Shown here: positions 1 to 6,704 of the stretch, in pieces
Position numbering within the stretch: position 1 is the stretch's first letter
Layout: each line of letters starts with the position of its first letter
Assembly: GCA_015490395.1 (NCBI GenBank)
Contig: WFXX01000317.1
Coordinates: 1 to 8,234 of the forward strand
Direction of reading: 5' to 3'
Origin: Gammaproteobacteria bacterium
GTDB taxonomy: Bacteria > Pseudomonadota > Gammaproteobacteria > DRLM01
Length of the DNA: 8,234 bases
Translations under genes and position numbers: made by a program
The notes under the pieces: generated by a model
Told to the model about the DNA's origin: nothing
The model's database searches: none
The model's input: only the letters and a program-made list of their open reading frames with translations

Positions 1-2
1 GG

Positions 3-281
3 CCCCCCGCCTCCCGGGCGGCCCGGGAAGCCCTGGAGGTCGCCAGCCAGCAGGGGGAGGGCTGGCCCCGGGCCTTCCTGGAGGCCCTGGCGGGGGCCAC
101 CGGCCGGCGGGGCGGGCGGCTCTATCGGCCCCTGCGGGCGGCCCTCACCGGGGGGCTCCAGGGGCCCGCCGTGCCCGAGCTGCTGGGGCTGCTGGGGCCG
201 GAGGAGGTGGCCCGGCGCCTGGACCGGACCCGGCAGGCCCTGGCGGGATCCGCCCTTGGCCCCGGGGGCGGCGGCGGTTAA
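3..281 (+). CDS. gltX: Glutamyl-tRNA synthetase, C-terminal fragment (5' end outside window)
   Basis: Glutamyl-tRNA synthetase charges tRNA-Glu with glutamate in the cytoplasm. Only the last 92 codons are visible, read in frame from base 3 to a TAA at 279-281; the catalytic HIGH and KMSKS regions lie to the left of the window. The visible part matches the end of the anticodon-binding helical domain. A basic, Gly-rich stretch is followed by LYRPLRAALTG, equivalent to the LFMPLRVALTG signature of the family, and then by a GP...LLGPEEVARRL segment that typically closes GltX. The protein ends in a short Gly-rich tail (GPGGGGG) that looks lineage-specific. The cysS gene starts 29 nt downstream on the same strand with its own Shine-Dalgarno and no obvious terminator between them, so co-transcription is likely. 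A non-discriminating GluRS or a GltX paralogue cannot be separated from GltX on this fragment. Confidence 0.87.
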   Translation, partial: PPASRAAREALEVASQQGEGWPRAFLEALAGATGRRGGRLYRPLRAALTGGLQGPAVPELLGLLGPEEVARRLDRTRQALAGSALGPGGGGG

Positions 282-298
282 GCTTCTCGGCCCGCCGC

Positions 299-304
299 AG
301 GGAG
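299..304 (+). promoter_or_regulatory. Ribosome binding site of cysS
   Basis: AGGGAG lies 6 nt upstream of the ATG at 311 and fixes that start. It sits in the 29-nt gap after the gltX stop codon. Confidence 0.75.
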
Positions 305-310
305 CCGGGC

Positions 311-1705
311 ATGATCCACCTCCACGACAGCGCCAGACGCCGCAAGGTCCCCTTGGTCCCCCTGGAGCCGGGGCACGTGCGTCTCTACGTCTGCGGGGTC
401 ACCGTCTACGACCTCTGCCACCTGGGCCACGCCCGGGTGATGGTGGTCTTCGACACCCTGGTGCGGTATCTGCGCACCAGCGGCTACCGGGTGACCTACG
501 TGCGCAACGTCACCGACATCGACGACAAGATCATCCGCCGCGCCGCCGAGCGGGGCGAGCCGGTGGCGGCCCTCACCGAGCGCTACCTGCGGGCCATGCA
601 CGAGGACCTGGGGGCCCTGGGGGTGCTGCCGCCGGACGTCGAGCCCCGGGCCACCCGCTCCATGGACGCCATCGTGGCCATGATCCGCCGCCTGGAGGAG
701 CGGGGCTACGCCTACCGGGCCCCCAACGGGGACGTCTACTTCGACGTCAGCGCCTTCCCCGGCTACGGCAGCCTCTCCGGTCGCCGCCTGGAGGAGCTGC
801 GCGCCGGGGCCCGGGTGGAGCCGGGGGAGGCCAAGGACGACCCCCTAGACTTCGTGCTCTGGAAGGCGGCCAAGCCCGGCGAGCCCTCCTGGCCCTCCCC
901 TTGGGGGCCGGGCCGGCCGGGCTGGCACATCGAGTGCTCGGCCATGTCCACCCGGCACCTGGGCGAGCGCTTCGACATCCACGGCGGCGGCATGGATCTG
1001 CTCTTTCCCCACCACGAGAACGAGCGGGCCCAGAGCGAGGCGGCCACCGGGAAGCCCTTCGTCAACTGCTGGGTGCACGTCGGCTTCGTGCGGGTGGACC
1101 GGGAGAAGATGTCCAAGTCCCTGGGCAACTTCTTCACCATCCGGGAGCTCCTGGCCCGCTACCCGGGCGAGGTGCTGCGCTATCTCCTGCTCGGTGCCCA
1201 CTACCGCAGCCCCCTGGACTACGGCGAGGCCCAGGTGGAGGCCGCCCGGGCCGCGCTGGGGCGCCTCTACACGGCCCTGCGGGGGGTGGAGCCGGCGCCG
1301 GAGGAGGAGGTGGGCGATGCCGGCCCCTGGGAGGAGCGCTTCCGGCGGGCCATGGACGACGACCTGCACACCCCCGGGGCCCTGGCCGTGCTCCACGAGC
1401 TGGCCCACGCCCTGAATCGCGCCCGGGAGGAGGGACGGGAGGCCGAGGCCCGGCGCCTGGCGGCCTGGCTGCGCCGCCTGGGGGCCCCTCTGGGCTTGCT
1501 CCAGCAGGACCCCGAGGCCTTCCTGCGGGGAGGGGCGGCCGGGGCCGAGGAGGTGGCCGAGATCGAGCGCCTCATCGCCGAGCGCGCCGCCGCCCGCCGG
1601 GCCCGGGACTGGGCCACCGCCGACCGCATCCGCCAGCAGCTCCTGGAGCGGGGCATCGTGCTGGAGGATACCCCCCGCGGCACCGTCTGGCGGCGCGCCG
1701 GCTGA
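311..1705 (+). CDS. cysS: Cysteinyl-tRNA synthetase
   Basis: This is a class I aminoacyl-tRNA synthetase that attaches cysteine to tRNA-Cys in the cytoplasm. The 464-residue length is normal for bacterial CysRS. All diagnostic residues are visible. The HIGH-type motif is HLGH at residues 37-40 and the KMSKS loop is residues 266-270. The four zinc ligands that read the cysteine thiol are C28, C209 (in WHIECS), H234 and E238 (in HHENE), at the same residue numbers as I recall for the E. coli enzyme. The C-terminal third is the helical DALR/anticodon-recognition region, ending in the typical RARDWATADRIRQQLLERGI...DTPRGTVWRR. The ATG at 311 is chosen because of the AGGGAG six bases upstream and because residue numbering then coincides with the family. 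It follows gltX closely. An alternative frame open over the same bases (256-1755) is a GC-bias shadow. Confidence 0.98.
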   Translation: MIHLHDSARRRKVPLVPLEPGHVRLYVCGVTVYDLCHLGHARVMVVFDTLVRYLRTSGYRVTYVRNVTDIDDKIIRRAAERGEPVAALTERYLRAMHEDLGALGVLPPDVEPRATRSMDAIVAMIRRLEERGYAYRAPNGDVYFDVSAFPGYGSLSGRRLEELRAGARVEPGEAKDDPLDFVLWKAAKPGEPSWPSPWGPGRPGWHIECSAMSTRHLGERFDIHGGGMDLLFPHHENERAQSEAATGKPFVNCWVHVGFVRVDREKMSKSLGNFFTIRELLARYPGEVLRYLLLGAHYRSPLDYGEAQVEAARAALGRLYTALRGVEPAPEEEVGDAGPWEERFRRAMDDDLHTPGALAVLHELAHALNRAREEGREAEARRLAAWLRRLGAPLGLLQQDPEAFLRGGAAGAEEVAEIERLIAERAAARRARDWATADRIRQQLLERGIVLEDTPRGTVWRRAG

Positions 1706-1750
1706 GCCGCGGCTTTACCCGACAGCAGCCTGAGAGAGCTTCTCTATCAG
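1705..1750 (+). terminator. Possible end-of-operon structures after cysS (weak)
   Basis: Two inverted repeats follow the cysS stop. AGCCGCGGCT at 1705-1714 is a perfect 10-bp palindrome followed by TTTA, but it leaves almost no room for a loop. At 1730-1750 there is a 21-nt imperfect palindrome (CTGAGAGAG, loop CTT, CTCTATCAG) with one G-A mismatch and a 3-nt loop. Neither has a proper U-tract, so a classical intrinsic terminator is not demonstrated. The second element could equally be an operator for the downstream gene. Confidence 0.3.
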
Positions 1751-1772
1751 ATTGAACCTTCGCTCCAAGCGC

Positions 1773-1800
1773 TTGCTGTCATTGCCATGAGAATTATACT
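1773..1800 (+). promoter_or_regulatory. Candidate sigma70-type promoter for the globin-PAS-GGDEF-EAL gene
   Basis: TTGCTG (1773-1778) and TATACT (1795-1800) are separated by 16 nt. The -10 matches TATAAT at five of six positions; the -35 matches TTGACA at only three. The pair lies inside the most AT-rich part of the window (44 of 110 bases G or C over 1741-1850), directly upstream of a gene on the same strand. The perfect palindrome CAAGCGCTTG (1766-1775) overlaps the -35 and could be an operator. Transcription from here would give a leader of roughly 155 nt before the ATG at 1962. Confidence 0.45.
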
Positions 1801-1801
1801 C

Positions 1802-1842
1802 AGCGAAAAGAGCGAAATATAAGCCTTTATTTGATAAAAGCT
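1802..1842 (+). repeat. Short direct repeat and AT-rich hairpin in the leader of the c-di-GMP gene
   Basis: AGCGAAA occurs twice, at 1802-1808 and 1811-1817, with starts 9 nt apart. It is followed by an inverted repeat: AGCCTTTAT (1822-1830 region) pairs with ATAAAAGCT (1834-1842 region) around a 3-nt loop, with about one imperfection. These sit just downstream of the proposed -10, where a regulator could bind or the RNA could fold. No known binding-site consensus was recognised. Confidence 0.35.
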
Positions 1843-1874
1843 CTTCTGCAGGGCGGAAGCAGCGAGCACGGACG

Positions 1875-1893
1875 GGCAGGACGAGGTCCTGCC
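1875..1893 (+). other. Perfect stem-loop in the 5' leader
   Basis: GGCAGGAC (1875-1882) and GTCCTGCC (1886-1893) form a perfect 8-bp GC-rich stem with a 3-nt GAG loop, about 68 nt upstream of the ATG at 1962. No U-tract follows, so it is not a simple terminator. It may stabilise or structure the leader RNA. I compared the region by eye with the c-di-GMP (GEMM) riboswitch and saw no convincing match. Confidence 0.5.
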
Positions 1894-1951
1894 GGTTGCA
1901 GGGGCGGGGGAAGGGCGCGGGGAGGCGGCGCCGGCCCCTCGGAGCTTCCGA

Positions 1952-1957
1952 AAGGGA
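1952..1957 (+). promoter_or_regulatory. Ribosome binding site deciding the start of the globin-PAS-GGDEF-EAL gene
   Basis: AAGGGA ends 4 nt before the ATG at 1962. The open frame runs back to a TTG at 1896, but the added 22 residues are Arg/Gly-rich, unlike a globin N-terminus, and overlap the leader stem-loop. The ATG at 1962 is therefore preferred. Confidence 0.65.
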
Positions 1958-1961
1958 TCGC

Positions 1962-4940
1962 ATGTCCGCACCGGATCCCCGGGTGGAGCGGCTGGCTCGC
2001 TCCATGGGGCTGGACGAGGAGGGGGGCATCGCCCGGCGCAAGGCCTACTTCGGCCTGGGCGAGGCCGAGGAGCGCCTCCTGCGCGAGCTCCACCCCCACC
2101 TGCAGCGGGCCCGCCGCCGCTTCATCGATGGCCTCTACCGCCACTTCCTGGCCTTCGACGAGACCCGCGCCCTGCTGGGCGACCCGGCGGTGCTGGAGCG
2201 CCTCAAGCGCACCCAGGCCGCCTACTTCGACCGCCTCACCGCCGGCGACTACGGCCGCGCCTACGTGCTGGACCGCCTGCGGGTGGGCTCGGCCCACCAG
2301 CGGGTGGGGCTGCAGCCCACCTGGTACGTGGGGGCCTACGCCTACTACCTCAGCGAGCTGATCCCCGCGGTCTGGGAGGCCGCCGGGGGCGATCCGGCCC
2401 GCTTCCAGAAGGCCTGGGGCGCCCTGGTGCGCCTGGTGCTCTTCGACGTCTCCCTGGCCCTGGAGACCTATTTCCACGCCCACATCCAGGAGATCCTGGG
2501 CCTGAAGCACCATGCCGAGGCCCTGCTCACCGCCATCCCCCTGGGCCTGGTGGTGCTGGACGAGGCCGGGACCGTGCTGGAGGCCAACCCCTTCGCCGCG
2601 GAGATGCTGGGCGGGGGGCCGGAGCGGTCCCTGGCGGGCCGGCCGCTGGGGGAGCTGCTGCCCCAGCGGCGGCTGGAGCAGGCGCGCCGGCAGGTCAGCG
2701 GCATCGCGGGCGCCCAGCGGCGGCTGAGCCTCCAGCTCCGGGGCGGGCGCTGCCTGCGGGCCCTGGTCACCGGCATCGGCCCCGAGCCCAGCGAGAGCCT
2801 CCGGGGGGCCCGGGCCCTGCTGGTGCTGGAGGACGTGACCGAGGAGGCCCGCCTGCGGGCGGCGGCCCTGGAGTCGACCGCCCTGGTGCGCGCGGTGACC
2901 GAGCACGTGGCCGACGCCCTGGTGGTCATCGACGCCGTGGGCCGCATCCAGCTCTTCAACCCCGCCGCCGAGCGGCTCTTCGGCTACAGGGCCGGGGAGG
3001 TGGTGGGCCGCAACGTCAGCCGCCTCATGCCCCCGCCCTGGCGGGACGAGCACGACGCCTACCTGGACCGCTACCGCCGCACGGGCCGCGCCCGCTGCCT
3101 GACCCAGGGGATGCGGGAGGTGCAGGGCCTGTCCCGGGACGGGCGGGTGCTGGAGCTGGAGCTCTCGGTGAGCGAGATGCCCCTCAAGGGGCGGCGGCTC
3201 TTCGTGGGGGTGATGCGCGACCTCAGCGAGCGCCGCCGCGCCGAGCTGGAGCGGCGCAAGCTCTCCTCGGCCCTGGAGCAGAGCGCCGACCTGGTGATGA
3301 TCACCGACGCCCAGGGAGTGATCGAGTACGTCAACCCGGCCTTCGAGCAGGTCACCGGCTACACGCGCGAGGAGGCCGTGGGCCGGCGCTCCTCCCTGCT
3401 CAAGTCGGGCCGGCACGACGCCGCGTTCTACCGCCGCCTGTGGGAGACCATCGGGGCGGGGCGCCCCTTCCAGGACGTCTTCGTCAACCGGCGCAAGGAC
3501 GGCACCCTCTACTACGAGGAGAAGACCATCACCCCCCTGCGGGACGCCTCGGGGCGCATCACCCACTACGTCTCCACCGGCAAGGACATCAGCGAGCGGC
3601 TGCTCGCCGAGCGCCGCCTGCATTTCCTCTCGTATTTCGATCCCCTCACCGAGCTGCCCAACCGGGCCCTCTACGGCGACCGCCTGCGCCAGGCCCTGGC
3701 CCGGGCCCGGCGGCGGCGCCGGGGCGTGGCCATGCTGCTGCTGGACCTGGACCGCTTCAAGGTGGTCAACGACACCCTGGGCCACCAGGCCGGCGACCGC
3801 CTGCTCCAGGAGGTGGCCGAGCGGCTGCGGGCGGTGGTGCGCGACGGCGACACCGTGGCCCGCTGGGGCGGGGACGAGTTCGCCGTGCTCCTGGAGGACG
3901 TGGGCGGGCCCGACGACGTGGACCCCGTGGCCCGCAAGCTCCTGGAGGTCTTCGGGCAGCCCCTGATGGTGGAGACGGAGGAGGGCGTCCAGGAGCTGTT
4001 CCTCACCGCCAGCCTAGGCATCGCCCTCTATCCCGGCGACGGCGGGGATCTGGCCGCCCTGGCCAGGAACGCCGAGACGGCCATGTACCGGGCCAAGGAC
4101 CGCGGCCGCTGCAGCTACCGCTTCTACACCGCCGACATGCACGCCCAGGCCCTGGAGCGCCTCAGCCTGGAGAGCCGGCTGCGCCGCGCCCTGGAGCGGG
4201 GCGAGTTCGTCCTCCACTACCAGCCCCAGGTGAGCCTGCGTGACGGCCGGCTCCTGGGCTTCGAGGCCCTGCTGCGCTGGGAGCGGCCCGAGGAAGGGCC
4301 CGTCCCGCCGGGCCGCTTCATCCCCCTGCTGGAGGAGACGGGCATGATCGTCCCGGTGGGGGACTGGGTGCTGGCCGAGGCCGCCCGGCAGCTGGCCGCC
4401 TGGCGGCGGGAGGGCCTGCCCGCCGGGCGTATGGCGGTGAACGTCTCCGCCCTGCAGCTGCGCGACGGCGGCTTCCACCGGCGCGTGGCCCAGGCCCTGG
4501 AGCGGGCCGGGCCCGAGGCCCGGGGGGGCCTGGAGCTGGAGCTGACCGAGAGCGCCTTCATGGAGGGCACCCGGGGCCACGTGGCCGAGCTGGCCGCCCT
4601 GGGGGAGCTGGGGGTGGAGCTGGCCATCGACGACTTCGGCACCGGCTACTCCTCCCTCGTCTACCTCAAGCGCTTTCCTATCCGCAAGCTCAAGATCGAC
4701 CGCTCCTTCGTGGCCGACCTGCTCACCGACCCCAACGACGCCGCCCTGACCCGCTCCATCATCGCCATGGCCCACCAGCTGGGCCTGAAGGTGGTGGCCG
4801 AGGGGGTGGAGGAGGAGGCCCAGCGGGACTTCCTCGCCGCCGAGGGCTGCGACGCCATGCAGGGCTTCCTCCACAGCCGCCCCATGCCGGCCGGGGAGGC
4901 CACCGCCCTGCTGCGCCGCCAAGCGGGCCTGCCGGCCTGA
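1962..4940 (+). CDS. Globin-coupled sensor with three PAS domains, GGDEF and EAL (c-di-GMP cyclase/phosphodiesterase)
   Basis: This 992-residue soluble protein, with no membrane segment seen, should make and/or degrade cyclic di-GMP in response to a heme-bound gas, most likely O2. Residues ~1-180 are a globin-coupled sensor domain. H112 lies in AHQRVGLQPTWYVGAY, the family's proximal-His motif. Y59 lies 53 residues earlier, the same spacing as the distal Tyr and proximal His of HemAT. PAS1 spans ~185-297. PAS2 (~307-427) resembles the FixL PAS but lacks its heme His. PAS3 (~436-547) has the common NPAFEQVTGYTREE pattern. The GGDEF domain (~555-720) has GGDEF at 636-640 and an inhibitory RDGD site at 627-630, five residues upstream. 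The EAL domain (~740-985) keeps E768, N827, E860, D890, D891, K911, E947 and Q967, spaced as in the RocR catalytic site. Both catalytic domains therefore look intact; which activity dominates cannot be told. The gene appears monocistronic and converges with the receptor gene on the other strand. Confidence 0.93.
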   Translation: MSAPDPRVERLARSMGLDEEGGIARRKAYFGLGEAEERLLRELHPHLQRARRRFIDGLYRHFLAFDETRALLGDPAVLERLKRTQAAYFDRLTAGDYGRAYVLDRLRVGSAHQRVGLQPTWYVGAYAYYLSELIPAVWEAAGGDPARFQKAWGALVRLVLFDVSLALETYFHAHIQEILGLKHHAEALLTAIPLGLVVLDEAGTVLEANPFAAEMLGGGPERSLAGRPLGELLPQRRLEQARRQVSGIAGAQRRLSLQLRGGRCLRALVTGIGPEPSESLRGARALLVLEDVTEEARLRAAALESTALVRAVTEHVADALVVIDAVGRIQLFNPAAERLFGYRAGEVVGRNVSRLMPPPWRDEHDAYLDRYRRTGRARCLTQGMREVQGLSRDGRVLELELSVSEMPLKGRRLFVGVMRDLSERRRAELERRKLSSALEQSADLVMITDAQGVIEYVNPAFEQVTGYTREEAVGRRSSLLKSGRHDAAFYRRLWETIGAGRPFQDVFVNRRKDGTLYYEEKTITPLRDASGRITHYVSTGKDISERLLAERRLHFLSYFDPLTELPNRALYGDRLRQALARARRRRRGVAMLLLDLDRFKVVNDTLGHQAGDRLLQEVAERLRAVVRDGDTVARWGGDEFAVLLEDVGGPDDVDPVARKLLEVFGQPLMVETEEGVQELFLTASLGIALYPGDGGDLAALARNAETAMYRAKDRGRCSYRFYTADMHAQALERLSLESRLRRALERGEFVLHYQPQVSLRDGRLLGFEALLRWERPEEGPVPPGRFIPLLEETGMIVPVGDWVLAEAARQLAAWRREGLPAGRMAVNVSALQLRDGGFHRRVAQALERAGPEARGGLELELTESAFMEGTRGHVAELAALGELGVELAIDDFGTGYSSLVYLKRFPIRKLKIDRSFVADLLTDPNDAALTRSIIAMAHQLGLKVVAEGVEEEAQRDFLAAEGCDAMQGFLHSRPMPAGEATALLRRQAGLPA

Positions 4941-4993
4941 GGGTGGTGCCAGGCCCTGCAGCCTAGGCGCTGGATCGGGGGGAAGGGCCTGCC
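4941..4993. terminator. Convergent intergenic gap with an inverted repeat, possible bidirectional terminator
   Basis: The 53-nt gap lies between the stop codons of two convergent genes. It contains CAGGCCCT (4950-4957) and its complement AGGGCCTG (4984-4991), giving an 8-bp stem with a 26-nt loop. A small palindrome, GCCTAGGC (4961-4968), sits inside the loop. There is no T-tract on either strand. Position supports a shared termination site; sequence alone does not prove it. Confidence 0.35.
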
Positions 4994-6289
4994 TTAGAAC
5001 AGCTCCACCGCCGGGCCTTCTGCGGCGGCCTCCCCCGCCGGCGCCGCGGGCCCGCCCTGGCCCAGGGCCCGCTCGTGGGCATCCCGCTGGGAGGCCATCC
5101 GGTAGCTCGCGCGCATGGTCTCGGCCCGATAGGGGGCCGGCACCGCCTCGCCCTCCTGCAGCCCGTCGCGGGCCATCCGCAGGCAGGTGCCCAGGTGGGC
5201 GCGCAGGCGCTCCAGCTCCCCTGCCACCTGCTCCAGGCGCTGGCGCACCACGTCCTGGAACTGCACCTCGGCCAGGGCCTCCATCACCAGGGAGGCCACC
5301 TGCCGGCTGCGCTCCTGGAAGGTGTGGACGATCTCGCCGTTGAGCTGCTCGATCTGCTCATAGGCCGCGCCGAGCTGGGTGAGCTGGCCCTCGATGCCCG
5401 CCAGGGTCTCGGCCTCGTAGCGGGTGCTCTCCTCCTGGAGGTGCTCGGCGAACTGGGACTCCACCGTCTCCACCATGCGCGCGATGCCGGCCTCGATGCG
5501 CTCGGCCGCCTGGTTGGACTGCACGGAGAGGTGGCGCACCTCGTCGGCCACCACGGCGAAGCCGCGCCCGTGCTCGCCGGCGCGGGCCGCCTCGATGGCG
5601 GCGTTGAGGGCCAGCAGGTTGGTCTGGGCCGCGACCTCCTTGACGAGCTGGGTCAGCCCCGTCAGGCCGCGGGCGTCCTCCAGCACCCGCTCGATGCGCC
5701 CCTTGTCGCGCTGCACGCGCTCGGCGCGGCTGGCGATATAGTCCCGCAGGCGGGTCAGCGTGCTGCGGTTGTGCTCCAGGCGCTCCCGGCTCGCGCCGGC
5801 CACCGACTCGGCCTGCTCCACGGCCCGGTCCACGTAGGCCACCGCCTCGCCCACCGCGGCGTCCACGGCGCGGATGCGCTCCAGGATGTCCACCGCGGCC
5901 CGCTCCGTCTCGGACACCGTGCCCCGCACCTGCTCGCCCAGCACGTCCAGCGTGCGCGTGTAGCCCTCCGCCGAGCCGCTCACGGCCTCCCAGGCCGCAT
6001 AGCGCTCGGCCGGCACGGGGACCATGCCGTAATCCTGCTCCTCCACCTCCTGCTCGGCGAAGCGCACCAGGAGCCAGCGGTAGGTTGCGAGCGCCAGCCC
6101 GAGGCCCGCCAGGCCCGCGGCGAGATCGAACAGGGTATCGCTCAGGCCCGCCCGCGCGGCGAGCTCCCGCAAGGCCCCGTCCAGCAGGACCACCGCCAGG
6201 GCGAGGGCCGTCATCAGCCCCAGGGCGCCCCACAGGGTCACCTTCCGGAAGCGCCCCCGATCGATGACCAGATACCGCTGGAGATCCAT
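4994..6289 (-). CDS. Membrane-anchored chemoreceptor-like protein with CheZ-like FQDxxxQ motif
   Basis: This 431-residue protein would bind the CheA/CheW array through its cytoplasmic hairpin. Two membrane segments (about 17-36 and 52-74) are joined by only ~15 residues, so there is no periplasmic sensor domain. A long coiled coil follows. The conserved receptor tip begins near E218 (EVAAQTNLLALNAAIEAARAGE) and continues with RGFAVVADEVRHLS. The return arm is unusual and contains FQDVVRQ at 344-350 (D346, Q350), resembling the DxxxQ phosphatase motif of CheZ. I saw no clear methylation motifs and no xWxxF CheR tether; the Ala/Pro/Gly-rich tail ends in VELF. The ATG at 6289 is preferred because AAGGGGG lies 5 nt upstream. 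A GTG at 6325, overlapping the stop of the CheY-like gene as GTGA, would add 12 residues but has no ribosome binding site. The gene directly follows the CheY-like gene, so the two are probably co-transcribed. Confidence 0.9.
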   Translation of the reverse strand: MDLQRYLVIDRGRFRKVTLWGALGLMTALALAVVLLDGALRELAARAGLSDTLFDLAAGLAGLGLALATYRWLLVRFAEQEVEEQDYGMVPVPAERYAAWEAVSGSAEGYTRTLDVLGEQVRGTVSETERAAVDILERIRAVDAAVGEAVAYVDRAVEQAESVAGASRERLEHNRSTLTRLRDYIASRAERVQRDKGRIERVLEDARGLTGLTQLVKEVAAQTNLLALNAAIEAARAGEHGRGFAVVADEVRHLSVQSNQAAERIEAGIARMVETVESQFAEHLQEESTRYEAETLAGIEGQLTQLGAAYEQIEQLNGEIVHTFQERSRQVASLVMEALAEVQFQDVVRQRLEQVAGELERLRAHLGTCLRMARDGLQEGEAVPAPYRAETMRASYRMASQRDAHERALGQGGPAAPAGEAAAEGPAVELF

Positions 6290-6294
6290 GTCCA

Positions 6295-6301
6295 CCCCCT
6301 T
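6295..6301 (-). promoter_or_regulatory. Ribosome binding site of the receptor-like gene
   Basis: On the minus strand AAGGGGG ends 5 nt before the ATG at 6289. It favours this ATG over the upstream GTG at 6325 that overlaps the preceding stop codon. Confidence 0.6.
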
Positions 6302-6321
6302 GGGGCCTGCGCCGCCCCCGC

Positions 6322-6690
6322 TCACGCGCCCGGCACCACGCGGCGGACCACGTCCATCAGGGCGCTGGCCTGCACCGGCTTGACCAGCCAGCCCGTGGCC
6401 CCCGCGGCCTTGGCCTCCTGGCGCTTGGCCTGGAGGGACTCGGTGGTGAGCATGAGGATGGGGACGAAGCGGGCCTGCGGGAGCTTGCGGATCTCGCGGA
6501 TCAGGGTGATGCCGTCCATGCCCGGCATGTTGAGGTCGGTGATGATGAGGTCCGGCTTGAAGCCGGCCAGCGCGGCGAGGGCCTCGCGGCCGCCGGTGGC
6601 CGTGCGCACCTCCCAGCCGGCCTTCTTGAGCACCCCCTCGATGCTCATGAGCAGGGTCGTCGAGTCGTCCACCAGCAGCGCCTTCTTCAT
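6322..6690 (-). CDS. CheY-like single-domain response regulator
   Basis: This 122-residue protein is one receiver domain with no output domain. It should be phosphorylated by a histidine kinase, most simply the neighbouring CheA, and act by protein contact. The acidic pocket is D8-D9, the phosphoacceptor is D52 (in TDLNMPGMDG), the switch Thr is T82 (in MLTTES), and the conserved Lys is K104 (in KPV). W101 occupies the place of CheY Tyr106, an aromatic switch position. The start is set by AGGGAGG seven bases upstream. Its stop lies close to the start of the receptor-like gene, implying a shared transcript. It is separated from the STAS-like gene by 216 nt, so it could have its own promoter, although none was recognised. 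It could be a CheY for flagellar or pilus control, or a phosphate sink; the sequence does not decide. Confidence 0.93.
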   Translation of the reverse strand: MKKALLVDDSTTLLMSIEGVLKKAGWEVRTATGGREALAALAGFKPDLIITDLNMPGMDGITLIREIRKLPQARFVPILMLTTESLQAKRQEAKAAGATGWLVKPVQASALMDVVRRVVPGA

Positions 6691-6697
6691 CGCTTCG

Positions 6698-6704
6698 CCT
6701 CCCT
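6698..6704 (-). promoter_or_regulatory. Strong ribosome binding site of the CheY-like gene
   Basis: AGGGAGG on the minus strand lies 7 nt upstream of the ATG at 6690. It is the strongest Shine-Dalgarno match in the window and suggests high translation of the response regulator. Confidence 0.75.

Noticed and set aside
256..1755. 499-codon open frame overlapping cysS on the same strand
   Set aside because: It is an out-of-frame shadow of cysS; Pro/Arg/Gly-rich, without motifs.
1835..1860. Possible sigma28 (flagellar) promoter TAAA-N15-GCGGAAGC
   Set aside because: Only about half of the GCCGATAA -10 consensus matches; not better than chance.
1896..1961. N-terminal extension of the c-di-GMP protein from a TTG at 1896
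   Set aside because: The added residues are Arg/Gly-rich, no ribosome binding site precedes the TTG, and AAGGGA sits correctly in front of the ATG at 1962.
1850..1961. c-di-GMP riboswitch in the leader of the c-di-GMP gene
   Set aside because: The perfect stem-loop at 1875-1893 was suggestive, but the conserved GEMM core bases were not found by eye.
1827..3785. 652-codon open frame on the minus strand opposite the c-di-GMP gene
   Set aside because: It is a product of the G/C third-position bias of the sense gene. The translation is Gly/Ala/His/Gln-rich and low in complexity with no domain pattern, while the plus-strand frame has complete catalytic motifs.
6290..6325. Start of the receptor gene at the GTG overlapping the CheY-like stop (GTGA)
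   Set aside because: There is no Shine-Dalgarno upstream, whereas AAGGGGG precedes the ATG at 6289. Translational coupling makes the GTG possible but less likely.
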